A DNA stretch of 64,000 bases from Corynebacterium tuscaniense (GTDB lineage: Bacteria > Actinomycetota > Actinomycetes > Mycobacteriales > Mycobacteriaceae). A program made the translations under genes and the position numbers. Shown one piece after another: positions 1-9,951 of the stretch. The stretch is taken from NCBI RefSeq assembly GCF_008693065.1, contig NZ_VXKH01000002.1, forward strand, positions 86,156 to 150,155, read 5' to 3'. The stretch's first letter is position 1, and each line of letters opens with the position of its first letter. The notes under the pieces are model-generated. The model saw only the letters and a program-made list of their open reading frames with translations, was not told the DNA's origin and did no database searches.

Positions 1-186
1 CACGGTTTCCTCATTGCCAGCCACGACCGTGCCGTGGAAGCCAGAAACGCTGATGATTTTGTCGCCCGGCTCGATGGATGACTGCAACTGCTTCGCTTCT
101 TCCACGCGCTTACGATGCGAGCGAGACATGATCAGTGTCGGCAGAGCGAACAGGGCAAAAATAAATAGGAGAAGAAGAATTTCCAT
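1..186 (-). CDS. yajC: YajC, preprotein translocase accessory subunit (3' part outside window)
   Basis: Reading leftward from an ATG at 186, the first 62 codons are visible. They give a short hydrophobic N-terminal helix (MEILLLLFIFALFALPTLIM) followed by a basic stretch and the conserved core around residues 41-60 with IEPGDKIISVSG and HGTVV. This is the typical single-pass YajC, which associates with SecDF at the Sec translocon. It lies 27 bp after ruvB on the same strand, the usual actinobacterial ruvCAB-yajC-secDF order. The window edge cuts the gene, so its end and any secD gene cannot be seen. Confidence 0.9.
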   Translation of the reverse strand, partial: MEILLLLFIFALFALPTLIMSRSHRKRVEEAKQLQSSIEPGDKIISVSGFHGTVVAGNEETV

Positions 187-213
187 AGGCACAATTGTTA
201 CATACGGCAGAAG

Positions 214-1290
214 TTACATGAGGTGCAGCTGCCCCGGCGCCTCCGGTGGAGGCGACATACCCACGTGTTGCCACGCCGCAGCCGTGGCAACACGTCCCCG
301 ACCTGTGCGCGCCATCAGACCTGCTCGCACCAGGTAGGGTTCACACACTTCTTCCACAGTGGACGGTTCCTCCCCCACCGCGATAGCTAAAGTGCTCACA
401 CCGACGGGCCCACCACCGTGTGATTTGATCAGCGTTTCCAGGACGGCACGATCCAGTCGGTCGAGGCCTAGCTCATCGACATCAAAGACCTCCAGTGCCT
501 CACCGGCAGCTTGCACTGTGACACGACCATCACCGTTCACCTCTGCCCAGTCGCGTACACGGCGCAGCAATCGGTTAGCAATACGGGGTGTTCCGCGGGA
601 ACGGGAGCCGATCTCCACCGCCGCATCATGATCAATGTCCACACCCAGAATGGATGCTGCGCGGGTGATTACTCGGGTGAGATCATCCACGTCATAGAAC
701 TCCATCTGCGCTGTGAAACCAAACCGATCACGCAGTGGGCCAGTGAGCATGCCGGCGCGCGTCGTCGCGCCAACGAGAGTGAACGGCGGGATCTCCAGCG
801 GAATAGACGTCGCTCCTGGGCCTTTGCCCACGATGACGTCAATACGGAAATCCTCCATGGCCATGTACAGCATTTCTTCTGCCGGGCGGGCGATGCGGTG
901 AATCTCATCGATGAAGAGAACATCGCCTTCCATCAAGTTGGATAGCATTGCCGCCAAGTCCCCTGCACGCTCAAGGGCAGGACCCGAGGTCATGCGCAGT
1001 GAGGTGCCCAACTCTTGTGCCACGATCATGGCCATGGTGGTCTTGCCCAACCCTGGTGGGCCGGACAACAGAATGTGATCCGGTGTCACACCGCGCTTCT
1101 TCGCGCCTTCAAGCACCAGGCCAAGCTGCTGCCGTACCTTTGGCTGCCCAATGAACTCATCAATAGATTTCGGGCGCAGTGACTTTTCATAATCACGTTC
1201 TTCTGTCTGCTCATTCGCATCAATCGGCGAATTCACCTTCCGTGCTAATTCTGGCGGCAATTCAAACTCTGTCTTTTCCACATCAGACAT
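214..1290 (-). CDS. ruvB: RuvB, Holliday junction branch-migration ATPase
   Basis: A 358-residue AAA+ motor that drives branch migration of Holliday junctions with RuvA, handing them to RuvC. Visible are Walker A GPPGLGKT at residues 77-84, Walker B with DEIHR near 127-131, the [18 protein letters not shown] sensor region, and a C-terminal winged-helix domain ending in TGRGR. Length is normal for the family. The start ATG at 1290 is preceded by a purine-rich GGAGGAGG. It follows ruvA after 51 bp and forms a ruvC-ruvA-ruvB unit. No LexA box was recognised upstream of this operon. Confidence 0.98.
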   Translation of the reverse strand: MSDVEKTEFELPPELARKVNSPIDANEQTEERDYEKSLRPKSIDEFIGQPKVRQQLGLVLEGAKKRGVTPDHILLSGPPGLGKTTMAMIVAQELGTSLRMTSGPALERAGDLAAMLSNLMEGDVLFIDEIHRIARPAEEMLYMAMEDFRIDVIVGKGPGATSIPLEIPPFTLVGATTRAGMLTGPLRDRFGFTAQMEFYDVDDLTRVITRAASILGVDIDHDAAVEIGSRSRGTPRIANRLLRRVRDWAEVNGDGRVTVQAAGEALEVFDVDELGLDRLDRAVLETLIKSHGGGPVGVSTLAIAVGEEPSTVEEVCEPYLVRAGLMARTGRGRVATAAAWQHVGMSPPPEAPGQLHLM

Positions 1291-1341
1291 CAGTCACTGC
1301 ACCTCCTCCATTGATAATCATCATCCTTTAGCTAGGTCTAG

Positions 1342-1962
1342 CTACTTCTTACCCAAACGGTTCAGGGCTGCGCGCAGCAACGCAGACGAATCCGCCTCCG
1401 GGTCTTCCTCGATCACGGCACTAACAGCAGTGCGCGCACCCTTTTCCGGGAAACCAAGTCCCACGAGTGCTTCCACCACCTGCTCCGTAGCAAGAGAAGC
1501 ACTAGCGGTCGCCGTCACCGCATCAGCTTTGGCACCATCTGTCGTCTCCGACGTGGCGTACACGCCCTCCAGCTTGTCCTTGAGTTCAAGGATCAAACGA
1601 TCCGCCATCTTCTTGCCCACACCGGGAATGGCCTGAATCGCCTTGGAATCACCCGCGGTAATGTGGCCGGCCAGTTCAGCTGGTTCAAAAACAGCAAGCG
1701 ATGCCATGGCCAGCTTCGGGCCAAGACCCGTGACAGTGGTCAGACGGTGGAACATACTGCGTCCATCATCATCGGTGAAGCCATAAAGAGTCATGCTGTC
1801 CTCTTTGACCACCATCGAGGTCAACACACGCGCTGTCTCCCCGCGCACCAACCGACCTAAGGTCGGCGGAGTGGCCATGAAGCGATACCCCACCCCGGAA
1901 CACTCAATCACCGCATGATCAAGCCCAATGGCGATCACTTCACCGTTCAGAGAATCAATCAT
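1342..1962 (-). CDS. ruvA: RuvA, Holliday junction DNA-binding subunit
   Basis: 206 residues. The N-terminal OB-fold begins MIDSLNGEVIAIG. It is followed by the paired helix-hairpin-helix region (TVTGLGPKLAMASLA and IPGVGKKMADRLILELKDKL, about residues 77-130) and a C-terminal domain III (ALVGLGF) that contacts RuvB. Its job is to bind and flatten four-way junctions as a tetramer and load RuvB rings. It starts 8 bp after ruvC, so the two are almost certainly cotranscribed. The acidic linker between domains II and III is alanine/threonine rich, which is common in actinobacteria. Confidence 0.98.
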   Translation of the reverse strand: MIDSLNGEVIAIGLDHAVIECSGVGYRFMATPPTLGRLVRGETARVLTSMVVKEDSMTLYGFTDDDGRSMFHRLTTVTGLGPKLAMASLAVFEPAELAGHITAGDSKAIQAIPGVGKKMADRLILELKDKLEGVYATSETTDGAKADAVTATASASLATEQVVEALVGLGFPEKGARTAVSAVIEEDPEADSSALLRAALNRLGKK

Positions 1963-1970
1963 GGTTTCAC

Positions 1971-2543
1971 TTAAGCCTTTCCATTCACGGGGTTACGCGG
2001 GGTTGATGCCGCTCCTTGCGCAGCAAGAGAAGCTGCGGCAGCGCCACGGGCAAGCAAGGGGGCACGCCAGCAGTGGCATACAGCAATAGCCAAAGCATCA
2101 GCCGCGTCTGCTGGTTTGGGTGGTGCAGACAGGCCCAAGATGCGCGTGATCATCGCCGTCATCTGCTTCTTATCCGCACGACCGTTGCCGGAGATAGCCT
2201 TTTTCACCTCAGACGGGGTGTACATGTGCACCGGGATATCCCGCTCCGCAGCAGCAAGCACCATCACGCCAACCGCATGGGCAGTCTGCATCACGGTGGA
2301 CACATTTCCGCGCTCAAAGATGCGTTCCATCGCCACTACGTCCGGCTTATAGTCATCCATCCATTCTGCGACAGCATGAGAAAGACGCAACAAACGATGC
2401 GCAAGTTCCGCGTCCGAAGGCGTACGCACAACGCCGACTGCCACCGGGATAACCTGTCTCCCTTTCCCAGCCTGGATCACAGACAGGCCACACCGGGTCA
2501 ATCCCGGGTCAATGCCCATCACGCGCAGGCCTTCAAGGTTCAT
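1971..2543 (-). CDS. ruvC: RuvC, Holliday junction resolvase
   Basis: 190 residues, RNase H-fold endonuclease that nicks Holliday junctions symmetrically. The catalytic acidic residues appear in order: [10 protein letters not shown] near residue 11, the glutamate in VAMERIF near 73, and the paired aspartates in [14 protein letters not shown] near 150. The extra C-terminal tail of about 30 residues is alanine rich and probably disordered. It is the first gene of the ruvCAB unit, separated from yebC by about 107 bp that contain a terminator-like hairpin, so ruvC probably has its own promoter. Confidence 0.97.
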   Translation of the reverse strand: MNLEGLRVMGIDPGLTRCGLSVIQAGKGRQVIPVAVGVVRTPSDAELAHRLLRLSHAVAEWMDDYKPDVVAMERIFERGNVSTVMQTAHAVGVMVLAAAERDIPVHMYTPSEVKKAISGNGRADKKQMTAMITRILGLSAPPKPADAADALAIAVCHCWRAPLLARGAAAASLAAQGAASTPRNPVNGKA

Positions 2544-2597
2544 GGTTCCCCTTTGCTACCCCGACCTTCGGAGTCACACATTTGTTCTACCACAAGA

Positions 2598-2635
2598 ACA
2601 AAAATACCCGGCCTCCCACGCGGAAGACCGGGTAT
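2598..2635 (-). terminator. Rho-independent terminator after yebC
   Basis: On the minus strand a GC-rich hairpin with outer stem ATACCCGG/CCGGGTAT (2604-2611 pairing with 2628-2635) and further inner pairs is followed directly by a T run (TTTTTG). It stands 16 bp after the yebC stop codon and separates yebC from ruvC. Confidence 0.8.
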
Positions 2636-2650
2636 GAAAGCAGTTTCGGG

Positions 2651-3406
2651 CTACTCGTTAGCCAGCGCCTCAGCCACCTCATCCGACATCGTCATGTTGG
2701 TGTACACGTTCTGGACATCGTCGGCGTCCTCCAATGCGTCGATAAGCTTCTCTAGCTTCTTCGCACCATCAAGATCCAGCTCTACCTCAACAGAAGCACG
2801 GAAGTCCTGGTCCGTCTCATCAATCTCGATGCCAGCTTCCTTGAGCGCGTCACGCACTGCGTGAAGGTCAGTCGCCTCAGAGACGACCTCAAAGTGCTCA
2901 CCGAGGTCATTGACTTCCTCGGCGCCGGCCTCAAGCACAGCCATGAGCACATCATCTTCCGTCAGATCACCCTTAACCACCGTGTTCACGCCCTTACGGC
3001 TGAACATGTAGCCAACGGAACCGGACTCACCCAGGTTGCCACCGTTCTTGGTCATCGCGGTGCGGACCTCAGTGGCAGCACGGTTACGGTTATCGGTCAG
3101 GCACTGAATCAGCATGGCAACACCATTCGGGCCGTAACCCTCATACGTGATGTCTTCCCAGTCGGAACCGCCGGCTTCCTCTCCGGAGCCACGCTTGCGG
3201 GCACGCTCGATGTTGTCCTTCGGCACAGAAGCTTTCTGAGCCTTCCGGATCATGTCATCGAGAGTGGGGTTGCCCGCCGGGTCACCACCGCCAGTACGAG
3301 CCGCGACCTCGATGTCCTTGATCAGCTTTGCCCACAACTTGGAGCGCTTCGCGTCATTCGCGGCTTTCTTGTGCTTGGTAGTAGCCCATTTTGAGTGGCC
3401 TGCCAT
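2651..3406 (-). CDS. yebC: YebC/PmpR family protein
   Basis: 251 residues starting [21 protein letters not shown], the hallmark N-terminus of the YebC/TACO1 family. It continues with the conserved [11 protein letters not shown] segment near residue 90 and three alternating alpha/beta domains. Family members have been described both as DNA-binding regulators and as factors that help ribosomes through proline-rich or stalling sequences; which applies here cannot be told. It is often next to ruvC in bacteria, as here. An AAAGGGGAG ribosome site precedes the ATG and a TATACT box lies farther upstream. One copy of the 11-mer GCTTATCGACG lies within its codons for Leu-Ile-Asp. Confidence 0.95.
   Translation of the reverse strand: MAGHSKWATTKHKKAANDAKRSKLWAKLIKDIEVAARTGGGDPAGNPTLDDMIRKAQKASVPKDNIERARKRGSGEEAGGSDWEDITYEGYGPNGVAMLIQCLTDNRNRAATEVRTAMTKNGGNLGESGSVGYMFSRKGVNTVVKGDLTEDDVLMAVLEAGAEEVNDLGEHFEVVSEATDLHAVRDALKEAGIEIDETDQDFRASVEVELDLDGAKKLEKLIDALEDADDVQNVYTNMTMSDEVAEALANE
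2737..2747 (+). repeat. CGTCGATAAGC 11-mer, copy 1
   Basis: Exact match in forward orientation inside yebC; read with the gene it encodes Leu-Ile-Asp (CTT ATC GAC). Confidence 0.85.
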
Positions 3407-3447
3407 GCGCCATCTCCCCTTTCCTCTGGCTAAAGTGTCGGCTGCCT

Positions 3448-3453
3448 AGTATA
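3448..3453 (-). promoter_or_regulatory. Probable -10 box of the yebC promoter
   Basis: TATACT on the minus strand, 42 bp upstream of the yebC ATG, matches the SigA -10 consensus well. No good -35 box stands at the expected distance, which is common in corynebacteria. Confidence 0.45.
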
Positions 3454-3483
3454 CGCCGACGCCCTCAACCGGTTTTTCTGCCA

Positions 3484-4332
3484 CTACTCAAAGGCGACTT
3501 TGCCCTCAGCCAACGTTCGCGTGAGACCTTCCTGCACCACCATGGCAACCAAGTTGCCGTGAGAGTCAAAGATACGTCCCTGAGTCAGTGCGCGGCCACC
3601 GTGCGCGGATGGGGATACCTGGTCATAGAGCATCCACTCATCTGCACGGAATGGACGCAGGAACCACATCGCATGGTCAAGGGATGCCATCTGCACCTTG
3701 TGGTCACGGTGCGGAACCAGGGCTGAGTGCAACAGGGTGAGATCAGACATGTACGCCAGCGTGCAGATGTGGAAGGTCTGATCATCCGGCAGTTCATTTC
3801 GAGATCTGAACCACACAACCTGCTGGCTAGGGGTGTAGGGGTTATGAGCAAAATCATCATCCGGCACCACACGCACATCCCAGTCCTTCGCCCACATGGA
3901 GAAGAACTTCAGCGGACCACCCGTTTGCTCAAGCGGGATGACATCCTCAGGCGGCGGCACTTCGCGCATTTTGTCCGAGTGTTCAATCCCCTCATCGGTG
4001 GTGATGTGGAAGCTGGCTTCAAGGGAGAAGATTGTTTCCCCATCCTGAATCGCATGGACAAGCCGGGTGGCAAAGCTACGGCCGTCACGCACACGGTCAA
4101 CCATGAAAATGGTGTCCTGATCAGATTTACCCGGCCGAATGAAGTAACTGTGCAGGGAGTGCACGACCTTGCCCTCATCCACGGTCTTCGTTGCCGCTGA
4201 CAGACTTTGCGCCGCTACTTGACCACCGTAGGTGCGCTGGAGTCCACTAAACACACCTTTACCACGAAAGATATTGGTGTCTAGCTGCTCAAGGTTCAAA
4301 ATTTCATCGATCTTGGGTACATCAAAATCCAT
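3484..4332 (-). CDS. tesB: Acyl-CoA thioesterase II (TesB-like)
   Basis: 282 residues with the double hotdog architecture of TesB. The N-terminal half contains TYGGQVAAQSLSAA and HSLHSYFIRPG. The C-terminal half has the likely catalytic aspartate in MASLDHAMWF, a Ser/Ala segment (SPSAHGGRALTQGRIF) and the glutamine of VVQEGLTR. The enzyme hydrolyses acyl-CoA thioesters to free fatty acid and CoA. It stands alone between yebC and the PIM operon on the same strand. The physiological substrate chain length cannot be read from sequence. Confidence 0.93.
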   Translation of the reverse strand: MDFDVPKIDEILNLEQLDTNIFRGKGVFSGLQRTYGGQVAAQSLSAATKTVDEGKVVHSLHSYFIRPGKSDQDTIFMVDRVRDGRSFATRLVHAIQDGETIFSLEASFHITTDEGIEHSDKMREVPPPEDVIPLEQTGGPLKFFSMWAKDWDVRVVPDDDFAHNPYTPSQQVVWFRSRNELPDDQTFHICTLAYMSDLTLLHSALVPHRDHKVQMASLDHAMWFLRPFRADEWMLYDQVSPSAHGGRALTQGRIFDSHGNLVAMVVQEGLTRTLAEGKVAFE

Positions 4333-4373
4333 GGGACATAACCTTAGCGCTCCCCACGCAGCTCTGGGTGACC

Positions 4374-4679
4374 TTATGTAAAAGGCGCGAACGGATAGAA
4401 CTCGGGCAGGGGCGCTGTGCCAGCAAGACGCAGAACCCGAATAAGCGGCCGTAGTCTCAGTCGGCGTGTGTCGGCCACCGCGTTGTTATAAAACCGCACG
4501 GCTAGATCGTGTCGGCGCTGGTTCGTAGGATCGGTGTCAATAAGCACGTGATCGAGTGCGCGGCGAGCGCGATCCACGCGGATATGCAGGCGATTAAGCC
4601 GCTGAGCAGTAATCATTGCCCACAATCCCAGGGCTGCGAGGAAAAGAAGGACAATTGCGATAACAACCGGTGTGCTCAT
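4374..4679 (-). CDS. Small LemA-like membrane protein, unknown function
   Basis: 101 residues. A single N-terminal transmembrane helix (about residues 4-22) is followed by a basic helical segment, QRLNRLHIRVDRARRALD, that resembles the start of the LemA coiled-coil domain, but the protein is far shorter than LemA. Its ATG overlaps the pimA stop codon (ATGA), so translation is coupled to pimA and it is the last gene of the PIM operon. In mycobacteria this place is taken by a NUDIX gene, so the association with PIM synthesis is inferred from position only. Confidence 0.75.
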   Translation of the reverse strand: MSTPVVIAIVLLFLAALGLWAMITAQRLNRLHIRVDRARRALDHVLIDTDPTNQRRHDLAVRFYNNAVADTRRLRLRPLIRVLRLAGTAPLPEFYPFAPFT

Positions 4680-5767
4680 TGGATTTCACCGCCCGTCGCC
4701 GTGATGTACACATCCATGACCTCAGCGGATACATGCTGCCAGTCATACAGTTCCGCGCGTTTCATCCCCGCAGCGACGAGCGCAGAACGCGCCCGGCTAT
4801 CTTGCACGAGATGATCGAGGATCGTGGCTAGGGCGCGGGCGTCACCCACGGGGAAGAGCATCCCAGCTGGCTGATCTGCCTCCGCGTCGCAGACCGCCGC
4901 GAAAGCTTCCAGGTCACTGGCCACCACGGCACAGCCCGCCGCCATTGCCTCCACGAGGACAATGCCGAAGGATTCCCCACCCGTGTTCGGTGCAACATAG
5001 ATGTCCGCGCTGTTCAGAATCGCCGCTTTGTCCTCATCGCTCACGCGCCCGACAAAATCGACACCAGGCGTGTCCGTATGCTCGCCCCCGCCGATCACGG
5101 TTACGCGTGGCGAGGTCTCCATCATTTCCAGCGCAGAAAGAAGGGTGGGAAGGCCTTTGCGGGGTTCGTCGATACGCCCCAGAAAAACGATGTGCGCATG
5201 CTTTTCGACGTCCCAGTTGCCCCCGCCAACCTTCATCCTCGCCGTATCCACCCCGTTGGGAATAAGCACCGGGTCCCCGCCGAGCTGTTCTACCTGCCAA
5301 CGACGCGACATTTCACTGACGGAAATCCCTGCCTGAATTCTTTCCAGCAAGGGCCGAAGGAAAGGTCGAGCGAGGTTCAGCGCCAATGACTTCGATGCGG
5401 AGGCATGGTAGGTGGCCACCACCGGTTCGCGGGCGAAGATCAGTGTGATGAGCGACAGGCTTGGAGCATTGGGTTCATGGATGTGCACCACATCGAATTG
5501 GCCACGCTGCAGAAAATCCCGCACGGCGCCGACAGCGCGCGGGCCGAAGGATAGTCGCGCGGTAGATCCGTTGTAACTCAGCGCTACAGCCGGGCCCGAC
5601 AAGGTGACATAACTGGGCAAGTCCTGTTCACACGCCAACTCAGTACCCGGGCCAAGAACCTCAACGTGATGGTCCGCGTCAGTGAATACTCGGGCGAGAT
5701 CCAGGATGTGTGCTTGGACACCACCGGGATAGTCAAAGGAATACGGGCACACCATTCCAATACGCAT
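4676..5767 (-). CDS. pimA: PimA, phosphatidylinositol alpha-mannosyltransferase
   Basis: 363 residues, GT4-family GT-B glycosyltransferase that transfers the first mannose from GDP-mannose to phosphatidylinositol on the inner membrane face. The start ATG at 5767 is chosen because the protein then begins MRIGMVCPYSFDYPGGVQ, the conserved acceptor-side loop; the frame is open farther upstream but runs into patA. Other landmarks are VHIHEPNAPS near residue 108, IPNGVD near 190, FLGRIDEPRKGL near 215 and the nucleotide-sugar binding GGESFGIVLVEAMAAG near 285. Only 7 bp separate it from patA. Confidence 0.95.
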   Translation of the reverse strand: MRIGMVCPYSFDYPGGVQAHILDLARVFTDADHHVEVLGPGTELACEQDLPSYVTLSGPAVALSYNGSTARLSFGPRAVGAVRDFLQRGQFDVVHIHEPNAPSLSLITLIFAREPVVATYHASASKSLALNLARPFLRPLLERIQAGISVSEMSRRWQVEQLGGDPVLIPNGVDTARMKVGGGNWDVEKHAHIVFLGRIDEPRKGLPTLLSALEMMETSPRVTVIGGGEHTDTPGVDFVGRVSDEDKAAILNSADIYVAPNTGGESFGIVLVEAMAAGCAVVASDLEAFAAVCDAEADQPAGMLFPVGDARALATILDHLVQDSRARSALVAAGMKRAELYDWQHVSAEVMDVYITATGGEIQ

Positions 5768-5774
5768 CGCGGAA

Positions 5775-6656
5775 TCACCGGGCCCGCCGCTGATGCGGCC
5801 ACACTGGTTGAATCGCATGCCAATCAGCTGGGTGTGCTGCAATGTTGGTGGCAAACAGATCTGCCACGCGCTGCGTGGTTCCCTCGAGGTCGGAGACCTC
5901 GAGGGGCGCAGAACAGCTCAAGCCCCACCCCGGCGCGAGGGTGGTTCCGGTGAACCAGGAGTGGGCAACGTGGAGGCTCGCGCCTGTGTCCATGGCCAGC
6001 TTCGCCGGACCAGCGGGGAAGGTTGTGGGTTCCCCGAAGAAGGTGACGGGAACACCGTGTGATGTCATGTCGCGCTCCCCCATGAGGCATACGACGCCCC
6101 CTTTTTGTACTACTTCTTTGAGCCGCTGGAACGGTGGCGTTTTCTCACCCGTGGTGGCGAGGACTTCAAAGCCGAGGGATTCGCGGTAGTCCACGAAAGC
6201 ATCAAAAAGCACCTCCGGCTTGAGGCGCTCCGCAACAGTGGCGAATCCGCCATATCTACCCACGAGCCACATGCCTGCCATGTCCCAGTTACCCGAGTGC
6301 GGCAGAGTGATCACCATGCCTCTGCCACTGGTAACGGCGGCTTCCACATGTTCGCGGCCAATGAGTGCAGCATCCAACGTGGCCATGAGTTCTGGCTTGC
6401 CAGCGATAGATGGCAGCCGGAACGCCTCCAACCAGTAGCGGGCATAGGAGCGCATGGAAGCGCGCACCAGTTCCTGAGTGACATTCTCCGCGCCCACAAC
6501 GTGAGTGAGGTTCTGCCGGAGCATGTCCGCACCGCGTCCACGATCCGAAGCTATATCAGCTCCCACATTAAACAAGGTCGCCGCCATGGCATAGGGCATA
6601 TGGCGCACGAGCTTCCACCCCGCCATGTAGCCGGCGGTGACAAGAGATTCCTTCAC
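5775..6656 (-). CDS. patA: PatA, PIM acyltransferase (LpxL-like)
   Basis: 293 residues, lysophospholipid acyltransferase family. It is expected to palmitoylate the mannose of PIM1/PIM2. The H-X4-D type motif appears as LPHSGNWDMAGMW near residue 117, with a conserved CLMGERDMTSHG near 190. The start is a GTG overlapping the pgsA stop (GTGA), and the gene sits between pgsA and pimA, the same order as in mycobacteria (PgsA1, Rv2611c, PimA). Peripheral membrane enzyme; no signal peptide is needed. Confidence 0.93.
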   Translation of the reverse strand: MKESLVTAGYMAGWKLVRHMPYAMAATLFNVGADIASDRGRGADMLRQNLTHVVGAENVTQELVRASMRSYARYWLEAFRLPSIAGKPELMATLDAALIGREHVEAAVTSGRGMVITLPHSGNWDMAGMWLVGRYGGFATVAERLKPEVLFDAFVDYRESLGFEVLATTGEKTPPFQRLKEVVQKGGVVCLMGERDMTSHGVPVTFFGEPTTFPAGPAKLAMDTGASLHVAHSWFTGTTLAPGWGLSCSAPLEVSDLEGTTQRVADLFATNIAAHPADWHAIQPVWPHQRRAR

Positions 6657-7321
6657 GCCTGATACCCGTCTACGCCCGCAGGGTCCGTTGCCCCTTTGGG
6701 CGGGGCGATGTGTGCGGATGCCTTCGGATCACGGGAAGCCAGAACAAGACGCTGAACCACAGTCACAGCAGACCCCACAGCGAGAACCCACAGCGCCACA
6801 ACGACCGCGTTGGGCACACCCACGCCCTGCAGGAACAAACCCACAAGAGCAATGATGATCCGCTCGGCTCGCTCAATGAGCCCGCCATTAACGGTGAGTC
6901 CACCCGCTTCCGCACGTGCCTTGATGTAACTGATCACCTGAGACAGCACCAGAACAACGAGACACGCGCCCACCGCCGAAGGTCGCGCCTGCTCGGTGTA
7001 GATCAACCACACGGCAATTGCCCCGAAGAGCGCACCATCGGTTAGGCGATCACAACTGGCATCCAACGTCGCACCAAAGGCAGTGCCGCCCCCACGCATG
7101 CGCGCCATCGTGCCGTCGATGAGATCCATGGCAGCAAAGAGTGCAGTCAGCGCTGTCGCCCAGATCAAATGCCCACTAGGAATAAGAAGGACCAGCACCA
7201 TAATCGTTGCCACAGTCCCGGCGACCGTCACCATATTCGGTGTCAAGCCAACCCGCAGTAGCGCTTTTGCCACCGGATCTACCACCACCGCAATGGGTTG
7301 ACGGGCCCGCGCGCTAAACAT
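6653..7321 (-). CDS. pgsA: Phosphatidylinositol phosphate synthase (CDP-alcohol phosphatidyltransferase)
   Basis: 222 residues from the ATG at 7321, which has a strong GGAGGGG site seven bases upstream; an in-frame ATG at 7327 and an upstream frame extension are less likely. The CDP-alcohol transferase signature is complete: a DLIDGTMARMRGGGTAFGATLDASCDRLTDG region near residues 65-93 with the D-x2-D-G-x2-A-R-x8-G-x3-D-x3-D pattern (split here by loop residues). About five transmembrane helices follow. It joins inositol-1-phosphate to CDP-diacylglycerol, giving the precursor for PIMs. It overlaps the HIT gene by 8 bp. Confidence 0.93.
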   Translation of the reverse strand: MFSARARQPIAVVVDPVAKALLRVGLTPNMVTVAGTVATIMVLVLLIPSGHLIWATALTALFAAMDLIDGTMARMRGGGTAFGATLDASCDRLTDGALFGAIAVWLIYTEQARPSAVGACLVVLVLSQVISYIKARAEAGGLTVNGGLIERAERIIIALVGLFLQGVGVPNAVVVALWVLAVGSAVTVVQRLVLASRDPKASAHIAPPKGATDPAGVDGYQA

Positions 7322-7928
7322 GAGCATCCCCCTCCACAATCTCAGCCCACGCCTCCGCCAACAAGGCACGAGTGTCCTTCAATAGCTGTGGCAGCACCTT
7401 CGTGCCCCCAATCACCGTCATGAAATTAGAATCCCCCGCCCACCGTGGAACCACATGCAGATGCAGATGGTCCCCGACAGAACCGCCGGAAGCCTTACCC
7501 AGATTCAACCCGACATTGATAGCCTCCGGCCGGGACACTCGTTTCAAGGTGCGCACAGCGAGTTTGGCAAAAGCCATGAGTTCCGCCGTCTCTTCGTCGT
7601 CAAGCAATTCAAGCTCCGCGACCTTACGGTAGGGCACGACCATGAGATGACCAGCATTGTAGGGGTACAAATTGAGCAACGCGTAGACCGTCTTGCCACG
7701 GGCAATAATTAGCCCATCCTCGTCGGACAGCTGCGGTGCAACGAGAAACGGATCTTTCTTCTCCCGCTCCCCTGGCGTCGCCGAAATATAGCTCGACCGG
7801 TACGGCGCCCACAGACGCACAAGCCGATCGGGCTGGCCCACGCCCTGATCCACGTAGTCCTGCCGGTTCGTACCTTGGGTGGCATTATCCGCGCCGGACT
7901 GCAATGGCTTCCTCGCTCGGCTGGTCAT
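7314..7928 (-). CDS. HIT-family nucleotide phosphorylase/hydrolase (Rv2613c-like)
   Basis: 204 residues. The histidine triad reads [12 protein letters not shown] (about residue 155), preceded by [17 protein letters not shown] near 87-103. The mycobacterial homologue at this position has been described as a diadenosine tetraphosphate phosphorylase, so a role in Ap4A turnover after aminoacyl-tRNA synthesis fits the upstream thrS gene. The start at 7928 lies 44 bp inside thrS but has a good GGAGGAG site seven bases before it. The N-terminal 25 residues are polar and not conserved in HIT proteins generally. Confidence 0.9.
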   Translation of the reverse strand: MTSRARKPLQSGADNATQGTNRQDYVDQGVGQPDRLVRLWAPYRSSYISATPGEREKKDPFLVAPQLSDEDGLIIARGKTVYALLNLYPYNAGHLMVVPYRKVAELELLDDEETAELMAFAKLAVRTLKRVSRPEAINVGLNLGKASGGSVGDHLHLHVVPRWAGDSNFMTVIGGTKVLPQLLKDTRALLAEAWAEIVEGDAHV

Positions 7929-9951
7929 TGATCTGCTCCTCCACCCAGGCAGTGATCAGATTGATCGCCTCATCCACAGGCACACCATTAACCTGGGTGC
8001 CGTCGAGGAAACGGAAGCTCACCGCATTGGCTTCAACATCCCGCGCACCGGCCAGGAGCATGAACGGAACCTTGCCGGTGGTGTGGGTGCGAATCTTCTT
8101 CTGCATGCGGTCATCAGAGTGATCCACTTCCGCGCGCACACCACGCGCCCGCAGCTGGGCAACAATCTCATCCAGGTGGCCAGCAAACTCATCGGCGACA
8201 GGAATACCCACGACCTGATGCGGCGCCAACCACGCCGGGAATGCACCGGCATAGTGCTCCATCAGAACACCGAAGAAACGCTCAATGGAGCCAAACAGCG
8301 CACGGTGAATCATCACCGGACGCTTCTTCGAACCATCCGGGGCGGTGTACTCCAAGTCGAAGCGCTCCGGCAGGTTGAAATCAAGCTGCACCGTGGACAT
8401 CTGCCAGGTACGGCCAATCGCATCGCGCGCCTGCACAGAAATCTTCGGCCCGTAAAACGCAGCACCTGCCGGGTCCGGAACCAGCTCCAGGCCGGACTTG
8501 GTAGCCACGGACTCGAGGATGTTGGTGGAACGCTCCCAGATCGCATCATCACCGATGTACTTCTCCGGGTCCTTGGTGGAAAGCTCCAGGTAGAAGTCAT
8601 CCAGGCCATAGTCCTGCAGGAGGGAGATGATGAACTCCAATACGTCGGTAAGCTCCTGCTCAAGCTGCTCCTCGGTGCAGTAAATATGCGCATCATCTTG
8701 CGTGAAGCCGCGTGCGCGGGTCAGACCGTGAACCACGCCGGACTTCTCGTAGCGGTACACGGTGCCAAACTCGAACAGGCGCAGTGGCAGCTCACGGTAA
8801 GAACGGCCACGGGAATCGAAGATGAGGTTGTGCATCGGGCAGTTCATCGGCTTGGTGTAGTAATCCACCGGCTGCTTCGTGCAGTTGCCTTCCTCATCCC
8901 ACTCACCGTCGAGCTGCATGGGCGGGAACATGCCATCGGCGTACCAATCCAAGTGACCAGACTGCTGGAACAGCTCACCCTTGGTCACATGCGGGGTGTT
9001 CACAAAGGAGTAGCCCGCCTGCAAGTGGCGCTTGCGGGAGTGGTTCTCCATCTCCATGCGCACGATGCCACCGTCCGGGTGGAAGACGGGCAGGCCAGAA
9101 CCAACCTGGTCCGGGAAAGAAAACAGGTCCATCTCTGCGCCCAAGCGACGGTGGTCACGCTTTTCCGCCTCTGCCAGCATGTGCTGGTACTCGTCCAGCT
9201 TCTCCTTGGACTCCCACGCAGTGCCGTAAATGCGCTGCAGGCCAGCATTGGACTGGTCACCGCGCCAGTACGCGGCAGAAGATCGCGTCAAGGCGAAGGC
9301 CGGGATGTACTTGGTGGTGGGTACGTGCGGGCCACGGCACAGGTCGTGCCAAACCACTTCATTGGTGCGCGGGTTGACGTTGTCATAGTGCGTTAGATCC
9401 CCCGCCCCCACCTCCGTTGCCTCATCCGAGTTAGGGTCCACGGAGCCTTTGTCTTGGATCAACTCAAGCTTGTACGGCTCATCCTTTAGATCCTCAGCCG
9501 CATCTTCCGCCGAGCTATACACACCGCGGACGAACTTCTGGCCCTGTTTGATGATCTTCTTCATCCGCCGTTCCAGCGACTTCAAATCCTCCGGGGTGAA
9601 CGGATCCTTGACGTCGAAGTCGTAGTAGAACCCATCATTGATGGCCGGGCCAATGCCCAGCTTCGCATCCGGGAACTCCTCCTGCACTGCCTGCGCCAAC
9701 ACGTGCGCACAGGAGTGACGGATGACGCTACGCCCCAGCTCAGTGTTCGCGGCAACCGGAGTGAAGCTAGCAGTTTCTTCCGGCACGTGGGAAAGGTCCT
9801 TCAAGTTCCCCTCAGCATCCTGGACGCACACGATGGCCTCATCGCCCTTGTTGGGCAATTCCAGTTCCCTCATCGCTGCGCCAACCGGTGTGCCGGCCGG
9901 GACCTCAAACGGGTCGTGGATCAGTGCAGTTGGGGCAATCCCGCTGGACAT
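7885..9951 (-). CDS. thrS: Threonyl-tRNA synthetase
   Basis: 688 residues, class II synthetase with all expected domains: an N-terminal TGS-like domain (to about residue 75), the editing domain with [12 protein letters not shown] near 80, the catalytic core with motif 1-3 signatures ([13 protein letters not shown] near 350, [24 protein letters not shown] near 410, [17 protein letters not shown] near 560) and the C-terminal anticodon-binding domain. It charges tRNA-Thr. It is the first gene of the operon that continues into HIT and PIM genes. No T-box elements were found in the 144 bp upstream. Confidence 0.98.
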   Translation of the reverse strand: MSSGIAPTALIHDPFEVPAGTPVGAAMRELELPNKGDEAIVCVQDAEGNLKDLSHVPEETASFTPVAANTELGRSVIRHSCAHVLAQAVQEEFPDAKLGIGPAINDGFYYDFDVKDPFTPEDLKSLERRMKKIIKQGQKFVRGVYSSAEDAAEDLKDEPYKLELIQDKGSVDPNSDEATEVGAGDLTHYDNVNPRTNEVVWHDLCRGPHVPTTKYIPAFALTRSSAAYWRGDQSNAGLQRIYGTAWESKEKLDEYQHMLAEAEKRDHRRLGAEMDLFSFPDQVGSGLPVFHPDGGIVRMEMENHSRKRHLQAGYSFVNTPHVTKGELFQQSGHLDWYADGMFPPMQLDGEWDEEGNCTKQPVDYYTKPMNCPMHNLIFDSRGRSYRELPLRLFEFGTVYRYEKSGVVHGLTRARGFTQDDAHIYCTEEQLEQELTDVLEFIISLLQDYGLDDFYLELSTKDPEKYIGDDAIWERSTNILESVATKSGLELVPDPAGAAFYGPKISVQARDAIGRTWQMSTVQLDFNLPERFDLEYTAPDGSKKRPVMIHRALFGSIERFFGVLMEHYAGAFPAWLAPHQVVGIPVADEFAGHLDEIVAQLRARGVRAEVDHSDDRMQKKIRTHTTGKVPFMLLAGARDVEANAVSFRFLDGTQVNGVPVDEAINLITAWVEEQINDQPSEEAIAVRRG

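Noticed and set aside
2737..2747. 11-mer interpreted as DnaA boxes because of TTATCGAC
   Set aside because: DnaA boxes require TTATCCACA-type sequence; the fixed C/G and flanking bases differ, and the copies are dispersed rather than clustered at an origin.
7879..9396. 505-codon open frame on the plus strand opposite thrS
   Set aside because: It mirrors the codon pattern of thrS, has no ribosome site or known family, and thrS is unambiguous.
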